Shown in pieces: positions 48,298 through 58,793 of a stretch of DNA of 64,000 nucleotides. How positions within the stretch are numbered: position 1 is the first letter of the stretch; each line of letters begins with the position of its first letter. Origin of the DNA: Pseudarthrobacter sp. NIBRBAC000502772 (GTDB taxonomy: Bacteria > Actinomycetota > Actinomycetes > Actinomycetales > Micrococcaceae). The stretch covers positions 3,038,001-3,102,000 of the forward strand of contig NZ_CP041188.1 in the NCBI RefSeq assembly GCF_006517235.1, read 5' to 3'. The notes beneath the pieces are model-generated. The model did no database searches, was not told the DNA's origin, and was given only the letters and a program-made list of their open reading frames with translations. Both the position numbers and the translations under genes were made by a program.

Positions 48298-50687
48298 CTG
48301 TCATCCACGATCGGCCCGGCAATCCGGCAGCGGGCGACGCCGATCGCCCGATCGGGTACGGACGCATCCAGCGTAAGGAAGACCCGCGGTTCGTAGGCGG
48401 GAAGGGCCGCTACGTCGACGACATCGTGTTGCCCGGCATGCTGCACGGCGCCATCCTGCGCGCCCCGGTGGCCCATGCCCGGCTGGTCTCCATAGACACA
48501 ACCAATGCGCTGGCCCACCCCAAGGTGCACGCCGTGATCACGGGCAAGGACCTGCTGGCCCTCAACCTCGCCTGGGCGCCCACGCTTTCCGCGGACGTGC
48601 AGGCAGTGCTCGTCACCGACAAAGTGCGCTTCCAGGGGCAGGAAGTCGCTTTCGTCGTCGCGGAGGACCGTTACGCCGCCCGCGACGCCCTGGAGCTGAT
48701 CGACGTCGAGTATGACATGCTGCCCCCGGTCATCGACGCGCGCAAAGCCCTGGACTCGGACGCCCCCGTGATCCGGGATGACCTCACGGGCCGGACGGAC
48801 AACCGGATTTTCGACTGGGAGATAGGAGATGAGGCGGAAACCGAGGCGGTCTTCGCCGCAGCCGACGTCGTAGTGACACAGGAGATCGTTTACCCCCGTG
48901 TCCATCCGGCACCCATGGAGACGTGCGGCGCCGTCGCAGATTTTGAGGCCGTCTCCGGAAAACTGACGCTCTATGAGACAACCCAGGCCCCGCACGCGCA
49001 CCGCACGCTGTTCGCGATCGTCGCAGGCATCCCCGAACACAAGATTCGCATCGTCTCCCCTGATATCGGCGGCGGGTTCGGCAACAAGGTGGGCATCTAT
49101 CCCGGCTACATCCTCGCCGTCGTGGGTTCGATCGTGACCGGAAAGCCGGTGAAGTGGGTGGAGGACCGCTCCGAGAACCTGATGTCGACGTCGTTCGCCC
49201 GGGACTACATCATGCAGGGCGAAATCGCCGCCACCAAAGAAGGCAAGATCCTTGCCGTGCGGACGTCCGTGCTAGCGGACCACGGCGCGTTCAACGCAAC
49301 TGCGCAGCCCACCAAGACCCCCGCCGGCTTCTTCTCGATCTTCACCGGTAGTTACGACCTGAAGGCCGCGTACTGCAAGGTCACGGGCGTCTACACTAAC
49401 AAGGCTCCGGGCGGCGTTGCGTATGCATGCTCATTCCGGGTTACGGAGGCCGTTTACCTGGTGGAACGCATGGTGGACATCCTGGCCCGGAAACTGGCCA
49501 TGGACCCGGCGGAACTCCGGCTGAAGAACTTCATCAAACCGGAACAGTTCCCCTACGCGAACAAGACCGGCTGGGTCTATGACTCCGGCAACTACGAACC
49601 CGCCATGCGACTGTCCATGAAGATGGCAGGTTACGAGGAGCTTCGGCGGGAACAAGCCCAAAAACGCGAACGCGGCGAACTGATGGGCATCGGAGTCGCT
49701 TTCTTCACCGAAACCGTCGGCGCGGGCCCCCGCAAGCACTTCGACATCGTGGGCCTGGGCATGGCTGACGGCGCCGAACTGCGTGTCCACCCGACCGGCA
49801 AGGCCGTGGTGCGGCTCTCCGTGCAGAGCCAGGGTCAGGGCCACGAGACTACGTTCGCGCAGATCGTTGCGGAAGAGCTCGGCATTCCGCCGGAGGACAT
49901 CGACGTCGTACACGGCGACACGGACCAGACACCGTTCGGCCTCGGCACCTACGGCAGCAGGTCGACGCCGGTAAGCGGCGGCGCCGTCGCCCTCGTCGCA
50001 CGCAAGGTGCGGGAAAAGGCGAAATTCATTGCCGCCGCCATGCTCGAAACCCGCCCGGAGGACCTGGAATGGGAGAAGGGACGCTGGTTCGTCAAGGGCG
50101 ATCCCAGCGTGGGGAAAACCATCTCCGAGATTGCCATGGGCGCCCACGGCACGATAGCGCTGCCCGAAGGAATCGACGGCAACCTCGACGCCGAGATCAC
50201 CTACGATCCTCCCAACCTGACGTTCCCCTTCGGCGCCTACATCTGTGTGGTGGACATCGATCCGGGAACGGGCCACGTCAAGGTGCGGCGCTTCATCGCG
50301 GTGGATGACTGCGGAACCCGGATCAACCCGATGATCATCGAAGGCCAGGTGCACGGAGGCCTGGCTGACGGCGTCGGCATGGCGCTCATGGAAATCATCG
50401 AGTTCGACGAGGCAGGCAACTGCCTCGGCGGGTCGTTCATGGACTACCTGATCCCGACGGCAATGGAAGTCCCCGACTGGGAGACCGGCTTCACTGTAAC
50501 GCCATCGCCGCACCACCCCATCGGCGCCAAGGGTATTGGAGAGTCCGCCACGGTCGGCTCGCCCCCGGCCATCGTGAACGCCATCGTCGACGCCCTGGCA
50601 CCATACGGGGTGGTCCACATGGACATGCCGTGCACGCCGGCCCGGGTCTGGGAGGCCATGCAGGGCCGGCCCAGGCCTCCGATCTGA
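48294..50687 (+). CDS. coxL: Form I aerobic CO dehydrogenase large subunit (Mo-Cu catalytic)
   Basis: The 797-residue molybdopterin-cytosine-dinucleotide enzyme oxidises CO to CO2 with water. The active-site loop reads VAYACSFR, with the copper-ligating Cys at residue 379 (codon 49428). This fits the form I signature AYxCSFR and not the form II motif AYRGAGR. Further form I hallmarks are [19 protein letters not shown] and [13 protein letters not shown]. The C-terminal [18 protein letters not shown] block holds the conserved catalytic Glu. Oligotropha CoxL has Arg before the Cys where this protein has Ala. The enzyme probably scavenges trace CO for energy. Confidence 0.97.
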   Translation: MTVIHDRPGNPAAGDADRPIGYGRIQRKEDPRFVGGKGRYVDDIVLPGMLHGAILRAPVAHARLVSIDTTNALAHPKVHAVITGKDLLALNLAWAPTLSADVQAVLVTDKVRFQGQEVAFVVAEDRYAARDALELIDVEYDMLPPVIDARKALDSDAPVIRDDLTGRTDNRIFDWEIGDEAETEAVFAAADVVVTQEIVYPRVHPAPMETCGAVADFEAVSGKLTLYETTQAPHAHRTLFAIVAGIPEHKIRIVSPDIGGGFGNKVGIYPGYILAVVGSIVTGKPVKWVEDRSENLMSTSFARDYIMQGEIAATKEGKILAVRTSVLADHGAFNATAQPTKTPAGFFSIFTGSYDLKAAYCKVTGVYTNKAPGGVAYACSFRVTEAVYLVERMVDILARKLAMDPAELRLKNFIKPEQFPYANKTGWVYDSGNYEPAMRLSMKMAGYEELRREQAQKRERGELMGIGVAFFTETVGAGPRKHFDIVGLGMADGAELRVHPTGKAVVRLSVQSQGQGHETTFAQIVAEELGIPPEDIDVVHGDTDQTPFGLGTYGSRSTPVSGGAVALVARKVREKAKFIAAAMLETRPEDLEWEKGRWFVKGDPSVGKTISEIAMGAHGTIALPEGIDGNLDAEITYDPPNLTFPFGAYICVVDIDPGTGHVKVRRFIAVDDCGTRINPMIIEGQVHGGLADGVGMALMEIIEFDEAGNCLGGSFMDYLIPTAMEVPDWETGFTVTPSPHHPIGAKGIGESATVGSPPAIVNAIVDALAPYGVVHMDMPCTPARVWEAMQGRPRPPI

Positions 50688-50688
50688 C

Positions 50689-51594
50689 ATGCAAGCCATG
50701 GGAGAATCCCTCACGGCGAGGGCAACGGAACTCACCAGCCTGCGGGAGCCGTTCGTCCGCGCCACTGTGGTTCGGGCACAGCGGCCCACGAGTGCCCACG
50801 CCGGCGACACCGCCCTGATCCTTTCCAACGGTGAAATGGACGGCTTCGTGGGCGGCAATTGCGTCGAAGCCTCGGTGCGGGAATACAGCCTAAAGGCACT
50901 CACGGCCCAGGAGCCGCTGCTGCTTCGCGTTGTGCCTGGCGTGCCGTCCCACCGGAGCGAGGAAGGTGCCGTCGAGGTCTCGAATCCCTGTCTCAGCGGG
51001 GGCGCGGTCGAGATCTTCCTGGAACCGCATATCCCGGCACCGCGGGTCCTGGTGGTCGGCACCACCCCGGTTGCCCAGGCCCTGGCATCCCTCGGCGCCG
51101 GAGTGGGCCTGCAGATGGAACTGACGGACGGGCAGGCCGCGGACCCGCGGCCCGACGACGCCGCCCTGATTGTCGCCTCGCACGGCAGGGAGGAAGAAAG
51201 CGCCCTCGAAGGTGCCCTGCGTGCCGGAGTGCCGTATGTCGCGCTTGTTGCAAGCGAGGTGCGGGGCACGGCCGTTCTGGCCTCCCTGGATGTGGACGAC
51301 GCACAGCGCTCCCGTGTCTTCAGCCCCGCGGGCCTGAACTTGGGAGCGCGCACGCCCGGCGAGATCGCGTTGTCCATCCTCGCCCAGCTCATTGCCGAAC
51401 GGGCCAAGGGTCGACACGCAGTTCCGGCCGACGCCCAACCTGCGGCTGCCATTGACCCGGTGTGCGGCATGACAGTGGCAGCCGTTGAGTCGACGCTTCA
51501 CTTGGAGCACGGCGGCACCACTATCTACTTTTGTTCCCGGGGATGCTACGAGGCGTTCCGTAAAGATCCGGAGCGTTATGCCGGCACCCGCTGA
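50689..51594 (+). CDS. XdhC/CoxI-family maturation protein fused to a YHS domain
   Basis: In 301 residues this has an N-terminal XdhC_CoxI domain (GDTALILSNGEMDGFVGGNCVE), a Rossmann-like XdhC_C domain (RVLVVGTTPVAQALASLG, SPAGLNLGARTPGE) and a C-terminal YHS domain (IDPVCGMTV, then YFCSRGCYEAFRKDPERY) at about 255-301. XdhC proteins insert or sulfurate the molybdenum cofactor of hydroxylases. YHS domains bind metals, often copper or zinc, so a role in loading the copper of the Mo-Cu site is possible but is inference. It starts 1 bp after the coxL stop. Confidence 0.9.
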   Translation: MQAMGESLTARATELTSLREPFVRATVVRAQRPTSAHAGDTALILSNGEMDGFVGGNCVEASVREYSLKALTAQEPLLLRVVPGVPSHRSEEGAVEVSNPCLSGGAVEIFLEPHIPAPRVLVVGTTPVAQALASLGAGVGLQMELTDGQAADPRPDDAALIVASHGREEESALEGALRAGVPYVALVASEVRGTAVLASLDVDDAQRSRVFSPAGLNLGARTPGEIALSILAQLIAERAKGRHAVPADAQPAAAIDPVCGMTVAAVESTLHLEHGGTTIYFCSRGCYEAFRKDPERYAGTR

Positions 51595-52246
51595 GTCCCA
51601 GACTCGTCAAGCCCTCAGCCCTGACCCGCTAACGTCTGGCCCCCGAACCAACAAGCCCCGGATCGCCGGGCTGGTCCTCGCCGCGGGCGGGTCCCGCCGC
51701 CTGGGGCGCCCCAAGCAACTCCTCCCCTACGGAGACGGAGTGCTGCTCGACGCCGTACTGGCCACCGCACGGGCCTGCGGCTTCGCCCAACTGGTGTTGG
51801 CGGTGGGCGGATCGAGCGAAGAGGTGCTGAAAAGTGTGAACACCGCCGGCTGCGATGTCGCCGTCAACCCGGACTTCGGCACCGGTTGCGGATCGTCAAT
51901 AGCCGCCGCCCTGCCGGCGCTTCATTCCGACACAGATGTCGTGGTCCTGTTGCTCGGGGACCAGCCAGGGGTCATGGCCGAGAACGTGCACCGCCTGCTG
52001 GCGGGACGCGGCCAGGCCGGAATCGCCGTTTGCCGCTACGACGACGGCATCGGCCATCCGTTTGCGTTCGCCCGGTCCGCCCTGCCCGCGCTCGCCGCAC
52101 TCCACGGCGACAAGGCGGTGTGGAAGTTGCTCGAGGAGCGCGCGTCGGAGGTGACCGAGGTGGCCGTGCCCGGCGGCATTCCCCTGGACATCAACACCGA
52201 TGACGACTACGAACGGGTGCTCGACACGCTTCGGGGCGCACCATGA
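51578..52246 (+). CDS. MobA-like molybdenum cofactor nucleotidyltransferase (MocA type)
   Basis: The 222-residue NTP-transferase has AGLVLAAGGSRRLGRPKQLL near residue 30 and a catalytic DQPG motif. It should convert molybdopterin to the cytosine dinucleotide form that CoxL uses. The ATG at 51578 overlaps the XdhC-YHS stop by 17 bp and has GGAG upstream. The stop overlaps the AAA ATPase start (ATGA), so the whole cluster is translationally linked. Confidence 0.92.
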   Translation: MPAPAESQTRQALSPDPLTSGPRTNKPRIAGLVLAAGGSRRLGRPKQLLPYGDGVLLDAVLATARACGFAQLVLAVGGSSEEVLKSVNTAGCDVAVNPDFGTGCGSSIAAALPALHSDTDVVVLLLGDQPGVMAENVHRLLAGRGQAGIAVCRYDDGIGHPFAFARSALPALAALHGDKAVWKLLEERASEVTEVAVPGGIPLDINTDDDYERVLDTLRGAP

Positions 52247-53166
52247 GCAGCGCTGCGCGCAGCGGCGCGGAAGAAGATGTGCAGCAGCTGGTTCCGGACG
52301 TTCCCTCACTAATGGCTGCACTGGACGACGGCGACTACCTCGCCGACGTCGGACTGGCGACGGCGCTGTTCCTGGCTGTGCGTTTGCCCCAGCCCATCCT
52401 GCTGGAAGGCGAAGCGGGGGTAGGCAAGACGGAGGCTGCGAAGGCGCTGGCCCGTGTGCTCAACACTCCGCTGTTCCGGCTGCAGTGCTACGAGGGGATT
52501 GACGCAGGTGAAGCGCTCTACGAATGGAACCACCAGCGCCAGATGCTTGGTATCCGGCTGGCAGAGGTCCGCGATGCAGCCCTGAACGAGTCGGACCTTT
52601 TCGGGCCGCAGTACCTGCTGCGCCGGCCGCTGCTCCAGGCGATCGAGCATCCGGGACCGCGCCCGGCCGTGCTGCTGCTGGACGAGATCGACAGGGCTGA
52701 CGCCGAATTCGAGGCGTTCACCTTCGAATTGCTGGCAGAGGCCGCAGTGACCATCCCGGAACTGGGCACCATCCGGGCCACGCATCCGCCCGTTGTGGTT
52801 CTGACGTCCAACCGGACAAGGGACCTGCACGACGCGCTCACGCGCCGCTGCCTGTACCACTGGATCGACTATCCCGCGCCGGCGCGGATTGCCGAGATCG
52901 TGCGGCGCCGTGTCCCAGGAAGCGCCGGTCCCCTGGCACAGGAGGCAGCGTCCGCCATCACGAAGATGCGGTCACTGGACATGGCCAAGCCGCCCGGAAT
53001 CGCCGAAGCCATCGACTGGGTGTCCGCGTTGTCCGTGCTCGGCATCACGCACATCGATGCGCCCACCGTGGAGAAGACCTGGGGCTCGATCGTCAAGAAC
53101 CGGGACGACCTGGAGCTCGTGGGAGCTCGTGGCGCGGCCTGGCTGGTCGGGGACGGCCGTGGCTGA
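52243..53166 (+). CDS. coxD: MoxR-type AAA+ ATPase (CoxD)
   Basis: The 307-residue protein has Walker A GEAGVGKTE near residue 55, Walker B LLLDEIDRAD, sensor 1 TSNRTRDL and the DALTRRC arginine finger region. In Oligotropha, CoxD is an AAA+ ATPase needed for sulfuration and copper insertion in the CoxL active site. It overlaps the VWA gene by 8 bp; MoxR ATPases usually work with such VWA partners. Confidence 0.93.
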   Translation: MSSAARSGAEEDVQQLVPDVPSLMAALDDGDYLADVGLATALFLAVRLPQPILLEGEAGVGKTEAAKALARVLNTPLFRLQCYEGIDAGEALYEWNHQRQMLGIRLAEVRDAALNESDLFGPQYLLRRPLLQAIEHPGPRPAVLLLDEIDRADAEFEAFTFELLAEAAVTIPELGTIRATHPPVVVLTSNRTRDLHDALTRRCLYHWIDYPAPARIAEIVRRRVPGSAGPLAQEAASAITKMRSLDMAKPPGIAEAIDWVSALSVLGITHIDAPTVEKTWGSIVKNRDDLELVGARGAAWLVGDGRG

Positions 53167-54370
53167 TTTCAGCGCCCCTATGAGCCCGCCCGGAGTGGAG
53201 GCGGCTTCCCTGGCCGCCGGACTTGTCACGGCACTGCGACGTGCCGGCCTTTCGACTTCCCCGGACCGCGCCGTCCGGCTGGCTGAAGCCCTCCGCCTTG
53301 TCCCGCCTATCGCCCGCGAACCGCTGTACTGGACGTGCCGCGTGGTGCTGGTGTCCTCCCGGGAACAGTTGCCGGTCTTCGACGCGGTGTTCGCCGCCGT
53401 GTTTGACGGCCGGATTGATCCTGCCGACAGCCGGGGCGAATCCAACGCACCGCCGGCCATCGGCTCCGAGGCCCGGCTCCGCCCGTCCCCGCCGACCCGC
53501 CTGCCGGGTGCGCCGGACACTCTCCACAAAGCCCCGCCGCCCGCTCCGCTTCCCGGCAAGGAAGACTCCGGCGACCGCACCGGTCCCGAGCGCGACGCCA
53601 TCCTTGCCATGGCATCGGCCGAGGAACGGCTACACGAGACGTCCTTTGCGGATCTCTCGCCTGACGAGGTGGTCCAGGTTCGCCGGCTCGTGCGGGAAAT
53701 AGTACTCTCGACGCCGGCCCGCCGGAGCCGCAGGACCCGGAAGTCTGCGCACAGCAGTGCACGGCTGGACATCCGGCGCACCGTACGCGCAGCACAGCGG
53801 ACCGGCTCCGAAGCCACGAAGCTCGTGTATGCCCATCGCCAGCCACGTCCGCGGAAACTGGTACTGCTGTGCGACGTTTCCGGGTCCATGGAGCCCTACA
53901 CGAGGGTATTCCTGGAGCTGCTGCAGACTGCTGTGGCCGGAGCCCGGGCTGAGGCATTCGTGTTCTCCACCCGCCTGACGCGGCTGACGCGGCAACTGGC
54001 AGGGCGGAATCCCGACCAGGCGCTGGCCCGGGCCGCCGCAAGCGCACCGGACTGGGCGGGAGGGACAAGGATCGCCGAGAGCCTGCGTAGGTTCGTTGAC
54101 GCGCACGGACGCCGCGGCCTCGCCAGGGGTGCGGTGGTGGTTGTGTTCTCCGACGGCTGGGCACAGGACGATCCGGACCTGGTGGCCGCGCAAATGGCGC
54201 GCCTGAAGCGGCTGGCCTACAGGATTGTCTGGGTGAATCCGAGGAAGGCAGCCGTGAACTACCAGCCGCTGGTGGGCGGCATGGCAGCGGCGCTCCCCTA
54301 CTGCGATGCCTTTGTCAGCGGCCACAGCTATGCGGCCCTGGCGAAAGTGGCGGACGCGGTCAGGGCCTGA
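53159..54370 (+). CDS. coxE: VWA-domain protein CoxE
   Basis: The 403-residue protein has an N-terminal helical region, a Pro-rich segment (about 95-140) and a C-terminal VWA_CoxE domain with MIDAS motif CDVSGSMEPY near residue 240. The conserved VVVFSDGWAQDDPD block follows. It starts with GTG inside the end of the AAA gene. It acts with the MoxR ATPase in metal-centre assembly of CO dehydrogenase (family knowledge). Confidence 0.92.
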   Translation: MADFSAPMSPPGVEAASLAAGLVTALRRAGLSTSPDRAVRLAEALRLVPPIAREPLYWTCRVVLVSSREQLPVFDAVFAAVFDGRIDPADSRGESNAPPAIGSEARLRPSPPTRLPGAPDTLHKAPPPAPLPGKEDSGDRTGPERDAILAMASAEERLHETSFADLSPDEVVQVRRLVREIVLSTPARRSRRTRKSAHSSARLDIRRTVRAAQRTGSEATKLVYAHRQPRPRKLVLLCDVSGSMEPYTRVFLELLQTAVAGARAEAFVFSTRLTRLTRQLAGRNPDQALARAAASAPDWAGGTRIAESLRRFVDAHGRRGLARGAVVVVFSDGWAQDDPDLVAAQMARLKRLAYRIVWVNPRKAAVNYQPLVGGMAAALPYCDAFVSGHSYAALAKVADAVRA

Positions 54371-54405
54371 CGCGGGACAATACAAGAGAGGCAGAGGAAC
54401 AGCTC

Positions 54406-55137
54406 ATGAAAATAGACAGCGCTTTCTCCGTAGTGGCACCGATCGACACGGTCTGGGATACCCTGATGGACTTCCAGCGCGTGGCTGGCTGTGTTCCGGG
54501 GGCGCAGATCCTGAACAAGCATTCCGACGACGCCTACCAGGTGGGGATGAAGGTGAAGCTGGGACCGGTTTCCATGCAGTACAAGGGGCAGATGACCGTC
54601 GTTGAACGGAACGCCGAGGAGCACCGCGCCGTGTTCCAGGGCCGGGCTCAGGAAACCCGCGGCCAAGGTACGGCCGAAGCCACTGTGACCTTGCGCCTGG
54701 CTGAGGCGGAGGGTTCTACGCGCGGAACCGTCAGTGCCGATCTGGCACTGTCCGGCAAGGCAGCCGCAATGGGGAAGGGTGTCATTGGCGGCGTCACCGA
54801 GCAAATGATGGCGCTGTTCGCCGCTAACCTGCAGACACTGTTGGCGGAACCTGCTGGGGAAGCAGCGCCCGAGGCTGTACAGGAGGTGCCGCCGGCAGAA
54901 CAGCCGCCGGTACCTGGTCCAGGGACACCTGTTCCGGCGGTATCCGCACCGTTGTCGCCGTCTGCGCGGTCGTCAGCTTCGTTGCCCGACAACAGCCTCA
55001 ATGCACTTTCCCTGGCTAAGGGAATGGTCACCGATCAACTCAGCAGCCCCGGCAAACTCGTTGTGCTGGTGGCCGCCGTGGCCTTTTGTGCCTATCGGCT
55101 GGGCCGACGGGCCGGGCTGCGCTCGGGCCGGCCCTGA
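54406..55137 (+). CDS. coxG: CoxG-family SRPBCC protein with C-terminal membrane anchor
   Basis: The 243-residue protein has a START-like/SRPBCC domain at 1-150 (FSVVAPIDTVWDTLMDFQRVAGCVPG, given here in part, and YKGQMTVVERN). A Pro-rich linker and a hydrophobic C-terminal helix (about 210-232) followed by RRAG complete it. CoxG is implicated in attaching CO dehydrogenase to the membrane and coupling it to quinones. The anchor helix fits that role. It has a GAGGAAC-type ribosome site. Confidence 0.92.
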   Translation: MKIDSAFSVVAPIDTVWDTLMDFQRVAGCVPGAQILNKHSDDAYQVGMKVKLGPVSMQYKGQMTVVERNAEEHRAVFQGRAQETRGQGTAEATVTLRLAEAEGSTRGTVSADLALSGKAAAMGKGVIGGVTEQMMALFAANLQTLLAEPAGEAAPEAVQEVPPAEQPPVPGPGTPVPAVSAPLSPSARSSASLPDNSLNALSLAKGMVTDQLSSPGKLVVLVAAVAFCAYRLGRRAGLRSGRP

Positions 55138-55161
55138 GCCGGCGTTGGAGGATAGAGGAAA

Positions 55162-56328
<1,167 letters not shown>

Positions 56329-56374
56329 GCAACCCGGCAACCAGCTGCGTAACCCGCATCGCATGGGTTAGGCC

Positions 56375-57302
56375 TCACGCGTGCGTCTCGTTGATCCTCC
56401 GAGCCAGGTTCTCGAAGTTGCTCAGCGTGGTCTGCGCGAGCTTCTCGACCTTGGCGGGGTTGCGGCGCAGGATCTCCGCCGGACGCCAGTGATCGAACTT
56501 GCCATCCAACGCCTCCAACCTCAGGATCAGCCGGTCCGGATGTTTAGGCAGGTCACCCACCTTGTGCGAGGTGCCAAAGGCCTCGTTGTACAGATCGAGG
56601 TAGCCGCCCGCGGTGAACAGGTCTTCGATGTCGCTGTGCTTCTGCTCCAGCACGGATCCGACGAACACGACCCGCTTGCCGGCGATCTTGTTCACCTTGA
56701 TCACGGAGATAACGACCGATCACGTCGAGGTACGCCAGGTCCGACGGGCCCTCGACCAGCAGATTCCGCTCCCCGATGAAGAGGTTCTGCGAGAGATCGT
56801 AGCCGAGGGCGGCCTGCAGGGGGAACGCGCTGTCCTCGCCGCGGTCCTCCACCACGCGCTCGATCTCCTCGACCATGAACGGCGAATGCGTTGTGTAGAC
56901 GACCTGCCCGACCGGGGCGAGTCGCTTGTTGATGAAGCGCAGGAAGTCACACTGCGCCTTCGCGTGGAGCGTCAGCGCGGGCTCATCGAGCAGGATCACC
57001 ACGTCGTCGCGGTCCTCGAACTCGCTGAAGGCCGCGAGGAAGGAGAAGAACCACTGGTACCCCGAAGACCGGAGTGAGAAGTTGTTCGTGAAATCGTGCT
57101 TGCGATCCTCGACGCGGAAGTTGAGGTAGCGCACGATGCTCGTCTGGCCGTTCGAAGCTGCAACGGTCTCCGGTTCGATCTCCACCTTGATCCGCAGTTC
57201 GGGATTCGTGCTCCAGTACTCGGCCATCTCGCGGGATAGGTCACTGGACACGGCCTCGAGTTCCGCGGTGCGCGACTCGAACTCTGCCCAGCCACGGTGC
57301 AT
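56375..57302 (-). pseudogene. OLD-family ATP-dependent endonuclease remnant
   Basis: Two frames together encode the middle and end of an OLD-type AAA ATPase/TOPRIM nuclease. One frame has VVILLDEPALTLHAKAQCDF (Walker B and signature-like), YTTHSPFM and the TOPRIM start LLVEGPSDLAYLDVI. The other frame has IAGKRVVFVGSVLEQKHSD and DIEDLFTAGGYLDLYNEAFG. They join near 56700 with part of the TOPRIM domain deleted. The N-terminal Walker A region is missing beyond 57302. Such genes often belong to defence or accessory modules. Confidence 0.85.
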
Positions 57303-57329
57303 ATGATTCCCAAGGGGTCAAGATCCAGC

Positions 57330-57940
57330 CCACGATCCTATGGTTCCTGGTTGAGCTGCAGGACAGCCTTGGTAGGGCCCGACCCTGACGGCCATCACGG
57401 AACACTGTCCCGTCACTGCGCCGGATCTGTCCGGAGATGACCACTGGCCCCGTCTCGCAGCGATTGCCCCACGGCGCGGCAGCCGGTCCGCCCTGGGGTC
57501 CAGCCGGCTATGGAAGGTCAGGGCAGGGCGGGGCTGAACCTGACCTCCAGCCGGACGCACCACTTCTCTCACGAAGGGATCCGTACCGCCGAAGTCTTCG
57601 CCGCCCGGGTGTCTAGGGTACTTGGGCCCGCGGTGCGTACGCTTCGCCCGGCTGAATGACACCGTCCAGGACCTGCACGGCGCCCTCAAACACAGGACAG
57701 TCATCGACACAGCCCTGGGCGTGGTGATTCGCGATCCTGCGTCGCGCTGCCAGGACCAGAAACGTCAAACTGCGGGATGTCGCATCATCGATCGTCGCTT
57801 CAGTCTCCGGAGAAGCCACCGCCAGGGTCCACTTCGATCCCTGCGATTCACTCACACTCAAAGGACTAAAGCCTCTGAAAGCCAGCCACCGCGGCTCGAA
57901 GCTGGAGCCACAAAACCCGACCAGCTCGTCAACACTCATT
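57330..57940 (+). pseudogene. GAF-ANTAR regulator remnant, four or more lesions
   Basis: Successive frames give GAF-domain text (TLTAITEHCPVTAPDLSGDD, HWPRLAAIAPRRGSRSALG), then RAGLNLTSSRTHHFSHEGIR and AEVFAARVSRVLGPAVR. The ANTAR domain follows (LNDTVQDLHGALKHRTVID, TALGVVI; then ILRRAARTRNVKLRDVASS, IVASVSGEATARVHFDP). Frame changes fall near 57380, 57497, 57635 and 57729; at the last about ten ANTAR residues are also missing. Intact proteins of this type are RNA-binding antiterminators with a sensory GAF domain, frequent in Arthrobacter. No single open frame survives. Confidence 0.75.
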
Positions 57941-58092
57941 CGCCGGCGTCGGTAATACTCGACGCTGCCAGGGACGCGGATCTTATTGTCGTCGGCTCCC
58001 GGGGTCACGGGGGGGTTCCCGGTTTGCACCTAGGCTCGGTCTCGACCCGGCCGTCAACCACGCACAATGTCCTGTCTTTGTGGTCCACTCCA
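57941..58092 (+). pseudogene. Universal stress protein 3' fragment
   Basis: This encodes ASVILDAARDADLIVVGSRG then HGGVPGLHLGSVST, closely matching the last third of the USP at 41726-42181, also at DNA level. One base is missing near 58050, which puts the final VNHAQCPVFVVHS block out of frame. It ends where the truncated holA copy begins. Confidence 0.85.
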
Positions 58093-58095
58093 TGG

Positions 58096-58301
58096 CTGGC
58101 CTCGTAGCTTCCGGCGGTGAGGCGGGTGATTTCCACGTCAGGCGACGTTGCCCGGACTTGTGCCCTGACACGGTCCATCGCCCGGATCCCGAGATACTCC
58201 TCCGGTCCGCCCACCAGGACGATTTCGGCAGGCGTCACGTCCCGCCAGGTGGCCGTGTTCGACGCCGGAGTCCTGGTACGTGTGGTCTGGGCTGCGGCCA
58301 T
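58096..58301 (-). pseudogene. holA: holA 5' fragment (right copy)
   Basis: This encodes the first 69 residues or so of DNA polymerase III delta, then runs into the USP fragment at about 58096. From 58198 on it is identical to the intact gene at 17119-18135. Between 58097 and 58197, 24 of 101 bases differ (about 76% identity), mostly with conservative protein changes. This part therefore came from a different lineage rather than from a recent copy of the resident gene. Confidence 0.92.
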
Positions 58302-58793
58302 GGTGGATTCCTCCCGGAAATTCTGGTGCAGTGTCTAAGCCTGCCACGGTGGGCCGCCGCCACCAAGCCGGGGCCACGCTGGCCTGGCCCGCGCCGGTCC
58401 GGCCAGCACCGCGCCGGACCGCACCGGGCCAACGTGGCCCCCAGCTGCCGTTCCAGGAGGTCCAACACCTTTTCCGTCCGGGCGTGCAATGCCAGGACCC
58501 CCCGGAACACCTGGCGCGGCCGGACGGCAAGCCACACCCCGGCAAAGGTCAGCACCGAGAGCAGCACCATGGTCAGGAGGCCCAACGGGCCCTCGGGCCA
58601 GGGCAGCGCAGCCCCCGGCAATCCGGCCGTGATCCTCGCGGTTCCCGCGACTCCGGCGCTGAAGGTGCCTGCCACGGCGATCAGGACGGTGGCAAGCCAC
58701 GGCGCAGCAACCACCAGCGGGACGGCTGCCGTTCCCAGCAATGTCACCGGTGCTACCAGCGGGGCTGCCATCAGGTTTGCAAGCAGCGAGTAC
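58198..58793. repeat. Right copy of 596-bp island-bounding direct repeat
   Basis: It matches 18032-18627 with one mismatch and has a constant offset of 40,166 bp. Here it continues into the complete comEC gene, so this side is the original chromosomal comEC context. Confidence 0.95.

Noticed and set aside
48294..50687. CoxL as a form II (CO dehydrogenase-like) or xanthine dehydrogenase subunit
   Set aside because: The active-site motif is AYxCSFR with the copper-ligating Cys, not AYRGAGR, and the operon order is M-S-L.
49431..51470. 679-codon open frame on the minus strand
   Set aside because: It is antisense to coxL and the XdhC-YHS gene and has shadow composition (Arg/Ser/Pro-rich).
57611..57631. 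GGG...CCC dyad near 57616 considered as a DosR-like box
   Set aside because: It lies inside the GAF-ANTAR coding remnant and has no gene start downstream.
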